The notes: generated from the letters alone by a model not told the origin. Positions 26,264 through 37,400 are shown, counted from the stretch's first letter. The stretch is DNA of 64,000 bases from Thioalkalivibrio sp. ALJ21 (GCF_000378605.1 NZ_KB905155.1:434001-498000); one strand, 5' to 3'. Program-made: numbers and translations.

Positions 26264-28684
26264 ATGATCCTGACCCTGAACCAGCTTGAGCGCCACCTGT
26301 TCGCGGCGGCGGACATCCTCCGAGGGCGCATGGACGCCTCGGAGTTCAAGGAATACATCTTCGGCATGTTGTTCCTGAAGCGCTGTTCGGACGTTTTCGA
26401 GCAGCGGCGGGACGAGGTGCGTGACAACCTGCGCGCCAGCGGCAAGAGCGAGGAAGAGATCGCGAAGCTCGTCGAGATGCCCAGCTGGTACAAGTCGGAC
26501 TTCTACGTGCCGCCCAAGGCGCGCTGGGAGTACCTGCTGAACGAAGCCCACCAGGGCGTGGGCAACGAGCTGAACAAGGCGCTGGCCGGACTGGAGGAGC
26601 ACAACCCCAGCCTGGCCGGGGTGCTGGAGCACATCGACTTCACCCGCAAGGTGGGTTCCACCACGCTGCCGGACAAGAAGCTGCGCGATCTGATCGTCCA
26701 CTTCAGCGAGTACCGCCTGCGCAACGAGGACTTCGAGTTCCCCGACCTGCTGGGGGCCGCCTACGAGTACCTGATCCGCGACTTTGCCGACTCCGCCGGC
26801 AAGAAGGGTGGCGAGTTCTACACCCCGCGCCCGGTGGTCCGCATGATGGTGCGGCTGATGGATCCGCAGGAGGGCCACAGCGTCTACGACCCGTGCATGG
26901 GGTCGGGCGGGATGCTGGTGATGTCCAAGGAGTACCTGGAAGAGCAGGGCGGTGATCCGCGCAAGGTCAACCTGTTCGGCCAGGAGGCCTCCGGCTCGGT
27001 CTGGGCCATCGCCAAGATGAACATGCTGCTGCACGGGATCAGCAGCGCTGACCTGCGCAACGAGGACACCCTCACCGACCCGCAGCACGTCGAAGGCGGC
27101 GAGCTCAAGCGCTTCGACCGCATCCTCACCAACCCGCCGTTCTCCATCGGCTACACCCCCAGCCCGCACTTCCCCGAGCGCTTCCACTACGGCAGCGTGC
27201 CCGAGGGTGCCAAGAAGGCCGACCTGATGTTCCTGCAGCACATGGTCGCCAGCCTGAACGCCAACGGCCGCCTGGCCACCGTGATGCCGCATGGTGTGCT
27301 GTTCCGTGGCGGCGACGAGAAGCGCATCCGCGCCGGCCTGCTGGAAGACGACCTGGTGGAGGCGGTGATCGGCCTGGCGCCCAACCTGTTCTACGGCACC
27401 GGCATCCCGGCCAGCATCCTCGTGCTGCGCGCGAAAGGCGCCAAGCCCGAGGCGCGCAAGGGCCGCGTCCTGTTCATCAACGCCGACCGCGAATACCACG
27501 AGGGCCGCGCCCAGAACCACCTGCTGCCGGAACACATCGAGAAGATCGTCAGCACCTGGGATGCCTTCGAGGATGTGCCCGGCTTCGCCCGGGTCGTGCC
27601 CCTCGAGGAGCTGCGCGAGAACGACTACAACCTGAACATCCGCCGCTACGCCGACAACACCCCGCCGCCCGAGCCCCAGGACGTGCGCGCCCACCTCAAG
27701 GGCGGCGTGCCGGTGAAGGAGATCGAGGCCCGGCGCCCCCTGTTCGACGCCCAGGGCCTCGAACCCATGCACCTGTTCACGCCCCGACCGGACGATCCCG
27801 ACTACGTGGACTTCGCCGAACACCTGAACGAGAAGCGCGACCTCAAGCCCGCCATCGAGGCCGACACCGGCCTGCAGGAGCGCGAGGCCCGTGTGCTGGC
27901 CGCCTTCGAGGCCTGGTGGGCCGAGCACGGCGCCAGCATTACCGCACTCTCCGGCAATGGCGGGCGCCTGACCCAGCTGCGAGACGAGCTGCTGGGCAGC
28001 TTCTCCGCCGCTCTGGAGCCCACCGGCATGCTCGACCGCTTCGCGGTGCGCGGGATCATTGCCGGCTTCTGGTTCGACAACAAGAACGAGTTCCGCACCC
28101 TGCAGACCCGTGGCTGTCTCGGCGTGGTGGACGCCTGGCGCACCACCATCATCAGCCAGCTGGAAGACGACCAGAACAAGGCCAACCCGCTGGACCACCG
28201 CCTGGTGCACTTCCTGCTGCAGGACTACGTGGCCGAACTCGAAGACCTGGCCGCCCGTAAGGCCGAACTGGACGCCCGCATCAAGGCCGCCGAGGCCCAA
28301 CCCGAAGGCGACGACGACGGCGAGGGCGAAGCCACCAGCGAGGACGAAGACGCCCCGACCCCGGCCGAGATCAGGGCGTGGAAGAGCGAACGCACCCAGG
28401 TGAAGAAACAGCACAAGGCCAAGGTCGCCAGCTTCGAGACCCACCTGAACACCGCCGTGGACGTCCTGGACGAGCCCGCCGCCGCCCAGTTGGTCGGCAC
28501 CATCCTGCACAACGATCTCAAAGGGATCCTCGAACGCCACATCCGCCAGCAACGCCAGCAGGTGATCGCCGCCTTCGAGACCTGGTGGGAGAAGTACCGG
28601 GTGACCCTGGCCGACATCGAGGCCGAGCGCGACACCGCTGCCCGGGAGCTGCAGCAGTATCTGGAGGGGCTGGGTTATGTCTGA
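26264..28684 (+). CDS. hsdM: Type I restriction-modification DNA methyltransferase subunit M
   Basis: 806 residues. It methylates adenine at the recognition site as M2S and, with HsdR, restricts unmodified DNA. The N-terminal helical domain starts [23 protein letters not shown]-binding motif I is [10 protein letters not shown] (about 205), preceded by [15 protein letters not shown]. The N6-adenine catalytic motif NPPF is in [11 protein letters not shown] (about 289). The chain is longer than the usual 500-550 residues: a C-terminal extension includes an acidic low-complexity linker (about 680-700) and coiled-coil-like helices to the end. The last 8 bp overlap hsdS. Confidence 0.95.
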   Translation: MILTLNQLERHLFAAADILRGRMDASEFKEYIFGMLFLKRCSDVFEQRRDEVRDNLRASGKSEEEIAKLVEMPSWYKSDFYVPPKARWEYLLNEAHQGVGNELNKALAGLEEHNPSLAGVLEHIDFTRKVGSTTLPDKKLRDLIVHFSEYRLRNEDFEFPDLLGAAYEYLIRDFADSAGKKGGEFYTPRPVVRMMVRLMDPQEGHSVYDPCMGSGGMLVMSKEYLEEQGGDPRKVNLFGQEASGSVWAIAKMNMLLHGISSADLRNEDTLTDPQHVEGGELKRFDRILTNPPFSIGYTPSPHFPERFHYGSVPEGAKKADLMFLQHMVASLNANGRLATVMPHGVLFRGGDEKRIRAGLLEDDLVEAVIGLAPNLFYGTGIPASILVLRAKGAKPEARKGRVLFINADREYHEGRAQNHLLPEHIEKIVSTWDAFEDVPGFARVVPLEELRENDYNLNIRRYADNTPPPEPQDVRAHLKGGVPVKEIEARRPLFDAQGLEPMHLFTPRPDDPDYVDFAEHLNEKRDLKPAIEADTGLQEREARVLAAFEAWWAEHGASITALSGNGGRLTQLRDELLGSFSAALEPTGMLDRFAVRGIIAGFWFDNKNEFRTLQTRGCLGVVDAWRTTIISQLEDDQNKANPLDHRLVHFLLQDYVAELEDLAARKAELDARIKAAEAQPEGDDDGEGEATSEDEDAPTPAEIRAWKSERTQVKKQHKAKVASFETHLNTAVDVLDEPAAAQLVGTILHNDLKGILERHIRQQRQQVIAAFETWWEKYRVTLADIEAERDTAARELQQYLEGLGYV

Positions 28685-29999
28685 TTACCAGCAGCTGCTC
28701 GCGGAATTGCCGAGTGACTGGAGCACCCTTCCCATCAATGAGGTTGGAGAGGTCATAAGCGGGGGCACCCCGAGTCGAAATAACCCCAGTTACTGGGGAG
28801 GGGGTATCCCTTGGGTGACCCCAAGTGAGGTGACAGGTCTCGCACAGAAGCACTTGGAGTACACCGAGGAAAAGATCACAACCGAAGGCCTTGCGCAAAG
28901 TGGTGCGAAGCTCCTGCCGGTGAATAGCCTTCTGATTACAACACGTGCCTCGCTCGGTGCGGCAGCTCTAAACTCGGTTCCGGCAACCACAAACCAGGGT
29001 TTCAAGAGCATCGCCTTCGGCAATCACTTCAGTCCGCATTACTATTACCACTGGTCTGCGAAACTGAAAAGCGAGCTGGTTCGTCTCGCTTCTGGAACCA
29101 CATTCCTGGAGATCTCGGGTTCCGAATTTCGAAAGGTCTCCGTCCCGGTGCCACCGTGGACTGAACAGACACACATCGCCCGCATACTCGACACCGTCGA
29201 CACCCAGATCCAGAAGACCGAGGCGCTGATCGCCAAGCTGGAGAAGGTCAAGGAGGGCCTGCTCCACGACCTGCTGACCCGCGGCATCGACGAGAACGGC
29301 CAGCTCCGTCCCAGCCCCGAGCAGGCGCCGGAACTCTACAAGGACTCGCCGCTGGGGCTCATTCCGAGGGAGTGGGTATGTGATCAGCTGAAATGGTTTG
29401 TGCCAACAGCTGATTATGGGATTTCATCCAGCTTGAGTGATTCAGGAGAGGTTCCTGTACTTAGGATGAATAACTTTCAGGACGGAGAAGCCTCTCTTGG
29501 AAGCCTCAAGTTCTCACCAGCATCCTCAATCAGTGGTCTGACCCTTCAGTATGGTGACGTGCTCTTCAACAGAACCAACAGTATAGATCATGTTGGGAGA
29601 ACAGGAATATGGCGAGGCCAGCTTCCCAGAGTGAGCTTTGCCTCTTACTTGGTTCGACTAAACCCTGATCAAGAAAAGCTAAGTCCGGAGTATCTCAATT
29701 TTTGGCTTAATCTTAACAGCACAAAGAATATGGTCAAGAGATATGCCACGCCCGGGGTTCATCAAGTAAATGTCAATCCTACGAATCTCAGAAAAGTCTA
29801 TATGGCTGCGCCAAGCAGTATAAGGGAGCAGCTCAAGGTTGTTGATGCATTGCTCGGTTTGAATAAAAAAATAAATAAAGAACAGCATGCGGCAGCAAAG
29901 CTCAAATCTGAGAAAACCGCACTGATGGACGACCTCCTTACCGGCCGCGTCCGCGTCACCCCGCTGCTCGAACAGGGCCAACCCACCACCTCGGCATAG
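28677..29999 (+). CDS. hsdS: Type I restriction-modification specificity subunit S
   Basis: 440 residues with two target-recognition domains: TRD1 (about 5-155, [20 protein letters not shown]) and TRD2 (about 220-390, [20 protein letters not shown]). They are separated by the conserved helix [20 protein letters not shown]; a matching helix closes the protein. TRD2 DNA (about 29370-29900) is visibly AT-richer than the conserved helices, as expected if the domain was swapped in by recombination. It determines the sequence recognised by the complex. It overlaps hsdM by 8 bp. Confidence 0.95.
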   Translation: MSDYQQLLAELPSDWSTLPINEVGEVISGGTPSRNNPSYWGGGIPWVTPSEVTGLAQKHLEYTEEKITTEGLAQSGAKLLPVNSLLITTRASLGAAALNSVPATTNQGFKSIAFGNHFSPHYYYHWSAKLKSELVRLASGTTFLEISGSEFRKVSVPVPPWTEQTHIARILDTVDTQIQKTEALIAKLEKVKEGLLHDLLTRGIDENGQLRPSPEQAPELYKDSPLGLIPREWVCDQLKWFVPTADYGISSSLSDSGEVPVLRMNNFQDGEASLGSLKFSPASSISGLTLQYGDVLFNRTNSIDHVGRTGIWRGQLPRVSFASYLVRLNPDQEKLSPEYLNFWLNLNSTKNMVKRYATPGVHQVNVNPTNLRKVYMAAPSSIREQLKVVDALLGLNKKINKEQHAAAKLKSEKTALMDDLLTGRVRVTPLLEQGQPTTSA

Positions 30000-30044
30000 A
30001 CCGGGCCATTAAATTACCCGCACGACAGCGCACAAGGAACCGCC

Positions 30045-31883
30045 ATGACGACATTCGACAGCACCAAACGCTCACTGCCCGAACTCCTCAAGGACATCAC
30101 CACGGGCAAGATCCAGCTGCCGGACTTCCAGCGCGGGTGGGTGTGGGACGACGACCACGTGCAGAGCCTGCTGGTCAGCATCGCGCGGTCGTTCCCGGTG
30201 GGGGCGGTTATGCTGATGGAAACCGGGGGCGAGGTGCAGTTCCAGACGCGGCCGGTGGAGGGGATCGATCCGAAGGGTGTGGGCGGGGAACCCGACCAGT
30301 TGATCCTGGACGGTCAGCAGCGGTTGACCAGCCTGACCCAGGCGGTGGGGCTGGAGAGCCCGGTGGATACCCGGACCTCCAAGGGCAAGCCGATCAAGCG
30401 CCACTACTACTTCGATGTGCGCATGGCGCTGGAAGGGGAGGATCGGCTGGAAGACGCGGTGTTCGCGGTAGACGAGAACCGCCAGACGCGCACCAACTTC
30501 GGGCGCGACGTGGAAATCGATCTGTCCACGCGGCAGCTGGAGTGCGAGCGGCTGTGCTTCCCGTGCGACAGGATCCTTGACGCCTCCGAATGGCTGCAGG
30601 ACCTGTTCCGCTACAACCAAGAGGCCATGGGTGAGTTTCTGGAGTTCCAGAAGCAGATCATCAGCGCCTTTTCCTCCTATCAGCTGCCGGTAATCGAGCT
30701 GAAGAAGGAGACTTCCAAGGAGGCGGTCTGCCTGGTGTTTGAGAAGGTCAACACGGGCGGGGTGCAGCTCTCGGTGTTCGAGTTGATCACTGCCAGCTAC
30801 GCCGCAGAGGGCTACAACCTGCGCGACGACTGGTACGGCTCCGACATTCGCGACGTTCCCTCGCGGCAGGCCCGCCTGGCGCAGCACGAACTGCTGGCCG
30901 ACGTGGAGAACACGGACCTGCTGCAGGCGGTCACCCTGCTGCACACGCGCGAGCGCAAGCAGGAGGACATCGCCGCCGGAAAGCAGGGCAAGCAGGTACG
31001 TCCGGTGAGCGCGAAGCGGGCCTCGGTGCTGGACTTGCCACTTCCGGCCTACCAGCGCTGGGCCGACGCGGTGGAGCAGGGCTTCGTCGAGGCGGCATAC
31101 TTCCTCAAGGGCGAGTGCTTTTACAGTCGGCGCGAGCTGCCCTACGCCACGCAGCTGGTGCCGCTGGCCGCGGTCATGACCCTGCTGGGGAACCGCTGGC
31201 GCGAGCCGCGCATCCACAACAAGCTCTCCCGCTGGTTCTGGAGCGGCGTGCTGGGCGAACTCTACGGCGGCGCCGTGGAGACCCGCATCGCCCTGGACCT
31301 GGACGAGCTGATGCACTGGTTCGAGGACGACGCCGAACTGCCCCGCACCGTGGTGGATGCCTCGTTCGACCCGGCGCGCCTCGATACCCTGCGCACCCGC
31401 CTGAGTGCGGCCTACAAGGGCATCAACGTGCTGATCCTGCGCGAAGGCGCCAGGGACTTCTTCTGGAAGGGGGATATCCAGGCCCTCGACCAGCAGGGCG
31501 TCGAGCTGGATATCCACCACATCTTCCCCCGCGCCTGGTGCGATGCCCGGGACATCCCGCCCCGGGTGTACGACTCGATCGTCAACAAGACCCCGATCTC
31601 GTACAAGGCCAACCGGATGATTGGCGGCGACGCGCCCTCGGAGTATCTGCAGCGCCTGCAAAACCACGAACAGGTCCAGCTCGGCAACGCGAAGATGGAC
31701 GCCATCCTCGAAGGCCACCGCATCCCGGTGGAGGCCCTGCGCGCGGACGACTTCGACGCCTTCTACCAGCAGCGCAAGCGCCGCCTGCTGGAGATTATCG
31801 AAAAGGCGATGGGCAAGAAGGTACTCATGGGTGGCACTGATGAAGGGACCCCCGAGACGCAGGACGGCGTGCCTGCCTCGTAG
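30045..31883 (+). CDS. DUF262-domain protein (GmrSD/Rlo-like) with HNH-like C-terminus
   Basis: 612 residues. The DUF262 ParB-like domain shows LPDFQRGWVWDDDHVQSLL (about 25-45) and the signature LILDGQQRLTSL (about 88). The C-terminal region has DIHHIFPRAWC and NKTPISYKANRMIGG (about 489-530), the His-Me-finger arrangement of DUF1524 nuclease domains in GmrSD-type modification-dependent restriction proteins. DUF262 genes are frequent companions of type I restriction operons. AAGGA lies just before ATG, 45 bp after hsdS, so cotranscription is likely. A second restriction or regulatory activity is inference. Confidence 0.85.
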   Translation: MTTFDSTKRSLPELLKDITTGKIQLPDFQRGWVWDDDHVQSLLVSIARSFPVGAVMLMETGGEVQFQTRPVEGIDPKGVGGEPDQLILDGQQRLTSLTQAVGLESPVDTRTSKGKPIKRHYYFDVRMALEGEDRLEDAVFAVDENRQTRTNFGRDVEIDLSTRQLECERLCFPCDRILDASEWLQDLFRYNQEAMGEFLEFQKQIISAFSSYQLPVIELKKETSKEAVCLVFEKVNTGGVQLSVFELITASYAAEGYNLRDDWYGSDIRDVPSRQARLAQHELLADVENTDLLQAVTLLHTRERKQEDIAAGKQGKQVRPVSAKRASVLDLPLPAYQRWADAVEQGFVEAAYFLKGECFYSRRELPYATQLVPLAAVMTLLGNRWREPRIHNKLSRWFWSGVLGELYGGAVETRIALDLDELMHWFEDDAELPRTVVDASFDPARLDTLRTRLSAAYKGINVLILREGARDFFWKGDIQALDQQGVELDIHHIFPRAWCDARDIPPRVYDSIVNKTPISYKANRMIGGDAPSEYLQRLQNHEQVQLGNAKMDAILEGHRIPVEALRADDFDAFYQQRKRRLLEIIEKAMGKKVLMGGTDEGTPETQDGVPAS

Positions 31884-32202
31884 CCGTCTTCTTGACGGCG
31901 CCCCCGCCGGCCGAAAACGCGTGCCATGGGGACATGCAGTCCATCGAGGCCGAGGTCCGAATCTCGCCAGAAACCCCGGAAGAGAGTCCCGGCTCTCAGG
32001 CGACACCCGCGACTCTCTCGCCGGCCAGGAATGGAGGCCGGGATGATACCACCCGCAAGCGCCCCTGGATTTCGTATTGGCCCAACACGCCGCTCCAGTC
32101 GACGTCAGGCCGCGACGCGGCCTTCCTCGGCTGAGCTTGGCGTTAAGCTCGCTCGGGTTCTCACCACTCCCTGAGCCTGTCGACCCGAGCATTTCCATCG
32201 CG
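31884..32202. other. Gene-free stretch between the DUF262 gene and higB
   Basis: About 320 bp with short open frames only, none matching a family. Base composition changes here from GC-rich (restriction operon) to AT-richer (toxin-antitoxin cassette), so the left junction of the inserted cassette probably lies near 32150-32200. Confidence 0.5.
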
Positions 32203-32226
32203 TATACTCTTCACCCCAAGGGTGAA
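32203..32226 (+). promoter_or_regulatory. Promoter -10 element and palindromic operator of higBA
   Basis: A TATACT -10-like hexamer (32203-32208) is followed at once by the perfect inverted repeat TTCACCCCAAGGGTGAA (32210-32226). A further AGGGTG half-site lies at 32254-32259 before higB. Autorepression by HigA through this palindrome is inferred from family behaviour. Confidence 0.6.
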
Positions 32227-32268
32227 CGATTCTCCTCCGAATTTGTCTACACTTAGGGTGCGCCGACT

Positions 32269-32571
32269 TTGAAAGTCGAATTTCGCAAGAAAAAGCTAGA
32301 AAAGTGCTTTAAGCACCAGAAACACGCAGTTAAAGAATTCGGCGATCAGGTCGCTCGAAAATACATACAGCGTATCGAAATCATCAAGTCGGTGGCGAAC
32401 CTTGATGACCTTATGGGATTACCAGGCCTGAGGTGCCATCCCCTAAAAGGAAAATGCCAAGGCCAATATGCGGTCAATCTCACGGGATTTTACAGGTTGA
32501 TATTCACTGCTGATGGCGACTGCTTGAACATTGTGATGATTGAAGAAGTGAGTAAGCACTATGATGACTGA
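32269..32571 (+). CDS. higB: HigB-type toxin (RelE/ParE superfamily mRNA interferase)
   Basis: 100 residues from a TTG codon: MKVEFRKKKLEKCFKHQKHA, then LDDLMGLPGLRCHPLKGK and YAVNLTGFYRLIF, ending VSKHYDD. This is the HigB/RelE pattern (the G-R-H-L-G block and the N-LTG-YRLIF strand). HigB toxins cut mRNA at the ribosome. The toxin precedes the antitoxin, the usual higBA order, and the two overlap by 11 bp. AGGGTG upstream is the likely ribosome site. Confidence 0.9.
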   Translation: MKVEFRKKKLEKCFKHQKHAVKEFGDQVARKYIQRIEIIKSVANLDDLMGLPGLRCHPLKGKCQGQYAVNLTGFYRLIFTADGDCLNIVMIEEVSKHYDD

Positions 32572-33649
32572 ACAAGCACATATGTCAGATTTAGCTGTGC
32601 CACCGGGAGAGTATCTGGAAGAAGTGCTTGAAGAGATGGGCGTCAGTCAGGCGGAATTGGCCCGTCGAATGGGGCGTCCCTCTCAAGCAATCAACGAGAT
32701 ATTGAAAGGTGAGAAAGCGATAACACCAGAGACCGCACTACAGCTAGAGCAAGTGGTAGGTGTGCCCGCATATTTCTGGAGCAATTTGGAAGCCAGTTAT
32801 CGATTGATTCTTGCTAAAGAAGTAGATGAGAAAAAGGCTAAAGGGGAGGTGGATGTTGCTTCGTCTTATCCATATTTGGAACTCTCCAAGTTGGGCTTGG
32901 TGGAGAAAACCAGAAATAAAATATCTAAGGTCAGAGAGCTCAGAAAGTTTTTTGGTGTTTCCTCGCTTTTTAATATATGTGAGGTAAAGGAGTATTCGCC
33001 CGCATTTAGGCAGGTTGAAAAGGACAGTGTTTCTCATGAAGCCCTTGCTGCGTGGTTGAGAGCTGGCCACATTTTGGCGTCCGGTAAAAATACAAGAGAA
33101 TTTAATCCCGAGCGACTAAATGACTGCTTATATGATATTAGAGGCCTTACCTTTGAAACTGATCCCAATATTCTAATTGAAAACCTTGGGAAGCTATTGG
33201 CAAGCTGTGGTGTTGCTTTAGTCTTGATCCCTCATTTTCCTAAGACCTACACAACGGGTGCGACCTTTTGGGTAGACAAAAATAAAGCAGTAATAATGAT
33301 GTCGCTTAGAGGTAGTTGGTCCGACATCTTTTGGTTCAGTTTAATGCATGAAATAGGGCATATTTTGTTGCACGATAAAAGAGCCACATTTTTAGAAAAT
33401 GGTCAAAGCGACCCGCGATATCGCAAACAAGAAAAAGAGGCTGATCTTTTTGCTCAAAGGACATTAATTCCTGAAAAAGAGTACAAACAGTTTGTGAGCA
33501 AACGTGATTTTTCTGCGAGTTCTATTGAGAGCTTTGCAAACAAAATTGGGATTTTTCCTGGAGTCGTGACTGGTCGCTTACAGTTTGATGGGTTTCTGCC
33601 CCATACAGTGCATCACCACAGAATTAGGTTTAAGTGGAAGAAAGCTTAG
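32561..33649 (+). CDS. higA: HigA-type antitoxin fused to an ImmA/IrrE zinc peptidase domain
   Basis: 362 residues, much longer than a plain HigA (about 100). The N-terminal XRE helix-turn-helix (about 12-75) reads VPPGEYLEEVLEEMGVSQAE, then LARRMGRPSQAINEIL and VGVPAYFWSNLEASYR, as in HigA. A helical linker follows, then an ImmA/IrrE domain with HExxH in SLMHEIGHILLHDKR (about 263) and the downstream EKEADLFAQRTLIP acidic ligand. Such fusions could couple DNA binding to proteolytic release. Its codons are AT-rich, unlike the flanking restriction genes, indicating separate acquisition. Confidence 0.9.
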   Translation: MMTEQAHMSDLAVPPGEYLEEVLEEMGVSQAELARRMGRPSQAINEILKGEKAITPETALQLEQVVGVPAYFWSNLEASYRLILAKEVDEKKAKGEVDVASSYPYLELSKLGLVEKTRNKISKVRELRKFFGVSSLFNICEVKEYSPAFRQVEKDSVSHEALAAWLRAGHILASGKNTREFNPERLNDCLYDIRGLTFETDPNILIENLGKLLASCGVALVLIPHFPKTYTTGATFWVDKNKAVIMMSLRGSWSDIFWFSLMHEIGHILLHDKRATFLENGQSDPRYRKQEKEADLFAQRTLIPEKEYKQFVSKRDFSASSIESFANKIGIFPGVVTGRLQFDGFLPHTVHHHRIRFKWKKA

Positions 33650-33728
33650 CAAATGTCTCGAGTCGACCCGTTTGCGCTGGCGCTCCAGCCGGCGGCTTAG
33701 CCTGGCGTAAAAGTAGAAGGAATGAAAG

Positions 33729-33935
33729 ATGATCGATTGGGTAAATGTAAGATCTTCAGCGATAAGGAAGATTGGCTACGACGCTTCGACAAGCCAAATG
33801 TATATCGATTTCGAGGACAGCGACCCATATTACACTTTCTGCCGGGTACCAGAGCACGTATTCAGAGAGTTTATCAATGCCCGGTCAGTAGGGCGGCACT
33901 ATCATCAGTACATCAAGGATAGATATGACTGCTAG
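33729..33935 (+). CDS. KTSC-domain small protein
   Basis: 68 residues: MIDWVNVRSSAIRKIGYDAS, then MYIDFEDSDPYYTFCRVPEH and ARSVGRHYHQYIKDRY. This is the KTSC domain pattern (SSAI..IGYD, F..G..Y.Y..VP, SxGxx..xxI), seen alone or in phage and defence contexts; its molecular function is not established. AGAAGG lies nine bases upstream. It belongs to the AT-richer cassette with higBA. Confidence 0.85.
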   Translation: MIDWVNVRSSAIRKIGYDASTSQMYIDFEDSDPYYTFCRVPEHVFREFINARSVGRHYHQYIKDRYDC

Positions 33936-33944
33936 GGAAATAGT

Positions 33945-34080
33945 AAGATAACGGGGCCGGACCACGGTAACTGTCGGAAAAAACGGGAGAAATTCGGCAA
34001 ACGGACGCGTAATTCGGGCTTATTGGGGTGATTTTGGCGAGCAAATGGGACTTCTACCGAGGGAATCCACGGGATAGTCG
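33945..34080. repeat. Degenerate RAYT leader (type B) remnant
   Basis: The sequence begins GATAACGGGGCCGGACCACG and continues along the same path as the leader of the RAYT gene at 60481-60596 (cgtaattcgggcttat, gccattttggc-like, gggacttctaccgaggga), ending where a RAYT start would be. No transposase follows. It marks the right side of the higBA-KTSC cassette. Confidence 0.75.
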
Positions 34081-34151
34081 CGTTTGCGCTGGGTAGATCA
34101 AAACGAGCCACGCCGGAGTGGGCGGCGATTACCGTCCGTTGGTCGAGGAGT

Positions 34152-34316
34152 TCAGCCGAGTTTTAGCGACCTGAGGCGGGGGTTGGGCTTGCGCAGGCGT
34201 GCCTCGATGGTCTTGCTGGATTCGCCGGTTTCCAAGGCCGTGGAGGTTGCGACCGCTCGGATAATGGCTTCGCGGCTTACGGGCTTGCGGGTCTTCTTGC
34301 CGGACGGTGGTTTCAT
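34152..34316 (-). CDS. Small basic protein, unknown
   Basis: 54 residues from the second of two adjacent ATGs, which has AGGAG six bases upstream: MKPPSGKKTRKPVSREAIIR, then AVATSTALETGESSKTIEAR. It is short and basic, and lies opposite to the restriction operon just before hsdR. The good ribosome site and even codon quality suggest it is real. I cannot name a family. Confidence 0.45.
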   Translation of the reverse strand: MKPPSGKKTRKPVSREAIIRAVATSTALETGESSKTIEARLRKPNPRLRSLKLG

Positions 34317-34432
34317 CATGCGCTCCTGCCGTTTGCCCTCCATTATGCGCTCAACGCGCCCTCGCTGCTGTGTTTGCGCTAGGCCGACCGGGAGAATTGC
34401 TATCCTGACCCTACAGATCTCTGGAGCATGGT

Positions 34433-37400
34433 ATGGCCGGATCCGAGTACACGGACGTTGAGAAGCCGCTGATCGATCAGCTCGTCGGGTTGGGGTGGAC
34501 GCACCTCGCCGGGTCGGTCGAGGATCCGGGCGTGACCCACCGCGAGAGCTTCGCGCAGGTGGTGATGGAGCCGGTGCTGCGCGAGCGGGTGCGGGCGATC
34601 AACCTGCGGGCGGGCGAGCCCTGGCTGGACGAGAAGCGCCTGGATCAGGCGGTGTCCGCGGTTACGCGCATCCCGGCCAGCAAGGTGATGGAGGCGAACC
34701 GGCAGGCGACCGAGCTGCTGCTGGGCGGCCTGAGCGTGGAGGGCCTGCCGGACTGGGACGGCGGCCGGGGGCAGACCATTCGGCTGATCGACTGGGACGA
34801 ACCGGCGAACAACCACTTTCTGGTGGTGAACCAGTTCAAGGTGAAGTGCCCGCCCGGGTTCGATGTCGGCAAGGGCCACATCATCCCGGATCTGGTGCTG
34901 TTCGTGAACGGCATCCCGCTGGTGGTGGTGGAGTGCAAGAGCCGCACGGTGCCGGAGGGCATCAGCCAGGCGGTGGACCAGCTGCGGCGGTATCACGACC
35001 AGCGCTTCCAGGATTTCGAGGTCGAGGAGCACGAGGGCGCGCCGGCGCTGTTCGCGACCAGTCAGCTGCTGGTCGCCAGCAACTTCGACGAGGCGCGCGC
35101 GGGCACCGTGGGGGCCGCGTTTGCCCACTACCTGAGCTGGAAGACGGTGGTGCCGCGGCGCGAGTCGGAGGTGGCCGAGGCGCTGGGCGTGGCGGAGCTC
35201 TCCGCCCAGCAGCGCCTGGCGGCGGGGATGCTGGCGCCGGATACGCTGCTGGACATCGTGCGCCATTACACGCTGTTCATGAACGCGGGCGGGCAGACGA
35301 TCAAGCTGGTGTGTCGTTATCAGCAGTATCGCGGGGTGACCCGTGCGATCGAACGGCTGAAGACCGGCCAGACGCGACGCGAAGACGGGGAGGTGGACCG
35401 GCGCGGCGGGATCATCTGGCACACCCAGGGCAGCGGCAAGAGCCTGTCGATGGTGTTTCTGGTGCGCAAGCTGCGCACCGACCCGAAGCTGCGCCGCTTC
35501 AAGGTGGTGGTCATCACCGACCGCAAGGATCTGCAGACCCAGCTCTCGGAGACGGCCGCGTTGACCGGGGAGACGGTGGCGACCGCGGCGAATACCGGGC
35601 GCCTGAAGCTGCTGCTGGCCCGGGAGGGGCCGGGGCTGGTGTTCGGCACCATCCAGAAGTATCGCGACCCCGACATCGAGGGGGAGGGCGGCGCCGGCGA
35701 GGCGCCGGGAGACGCGGCGCAGGATGATCTGCGCGAGGTGGCGGAACCACCCAGCGAGTATGCGACCCCGGCGGCCCCGAAGCGCAGCGAGCCCTTCGAG
35801 GTGCTGAACACCAGCGAGGACATCCTGGTGCTGGTGGACGAGGCGCACCGGACCCAGGCCGGCGACCTGCACGCCAACATGATGCGCGCGCTGCCCAACG
35901 CGGCCCGCATCGGCTTCACCGGTACGCCCATCATCATGGGCGAGAAGAAGCGCACGCACGATATCTTCGGCGACTACATCGACCGCTACACGATCAAGGA
36001 GGCGGAGCAGGACGGCGCCACCGTGCCGATCCTGTACGAGGGGCGCACGGTGAAGGGCGCGATCAAGGATGGGGCCAGCCTGGATGGCCTGTTCGAGGAC
36101 CTGTTCCGCAGTTACAGCAAGGAAGAGCTGGAGGCGATCAAGAAGAAATACGCCACCAAGGGGCAGATCTTCGAGGCGCCGCAGCTCATCCGCGAGAAGG
36201 CCGCGGACATGCTACGCCACTACGTGACCCATATCCTGCCGAATGGCTACAAGGCGCAGCTGGTCGCCTACAGCCGGCGGGCGGCCGTGCGCTATTTCGA
36301 GGCACTGAACGAGGCCCGGGACGAGCTGCTGCAGGAGGCGATGGCGCTGTCCGTGGAGGACAAGCAGCTCGACGATGCGCAGCTGGTGGCCCGGCCGGAG
36401 CGGGTGAAGGCGGCGATCCAGGCCTGGCGCTATCGGGATCTGCTCCGGCGTCTGGAGTTTGCCGTGGTGATCAGCAGCCGCAACAACGAAGATGCGGCCT
36501 GGGCGCGCTGGACCGACCGCGCCGCGGTGGAGAACCACATCCAGCGCTTCAAGAAGCCGCTGACGCACGACGACCCCGAGAAGGCCGATCCGCTGGCCTT
36601 CCTGATCGTGAAGTCCATGCTGCTCACGGGCTTCGATGCGCCCATCGAGGGGGTGATGTATCTGGATCGTTCGATCCGCGAGGCGGAGCTGCTGCAGGCC
36701 ATCGCGCGCGTGAACCGCACCGGCCACCGCAAGACCCACGGCATCGTGGTGGACTACTTCGGCGTGGCCAATCACCTCAAGGAGGCCCTGGCGGCCTACA
36801 GCGAGGAGGACATCGAGGGCGCCCTGCAAAGCCTGAAGGACGAGATCCCGCTGCTGCGCGATCGTCATCTGCGCACGGTGGACGTGCTGCGCCAGCAGGG
36901 CGTGGAGCGCCTGGAGGACGTCGAAGAGGCCGTGCAGGCCTTGGCGGACGAGCGGGTGCGGGCCGAGTTCACCGTGAAGCTCAAGGAGTTCAGCCAGAGC
37001 CTGGATGACGTGCTGCCGCGACCGGAAGGGCTGGAGTTCGTCAACGACGCCAAGCAGTTGGCCTACATCCACGCCCTGGCCCGCAACCGCTTTAAAGATG
37101 TGCCGTCGCTTGGGAAAGATGTGGGTAACAAGGTGCGCAAGCTGATCGACGATTATGTGATCTCGCTCGGCGTGGACCCGCGTATTCCGCCGGTGCAGCT
37201 CACCGATGCCGATTTCGAGCGGCACCTGAACCGTCAGGTGGGCGATCGCGCCAAGGCCTCCGAGATGGAGCACGCGGTCCGTTCCCACATCCGCAAGCAT
37301 CTGGACGAAGACCCGGTGAAGTATGGGCGGCTGAGCGATCGGCTGGAGGAACTACTGCAGCAACTGGATGGCCAGTGGGCAGAGCAGGTCGATGCGCTGG

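Noticed and set aside
31892-32174. Two 80-codon plus-strand frames between the DUF262 gene and higB
   Set aside because: They overlap each other in different frames, have no ribosome site of note and no recognisable domain.
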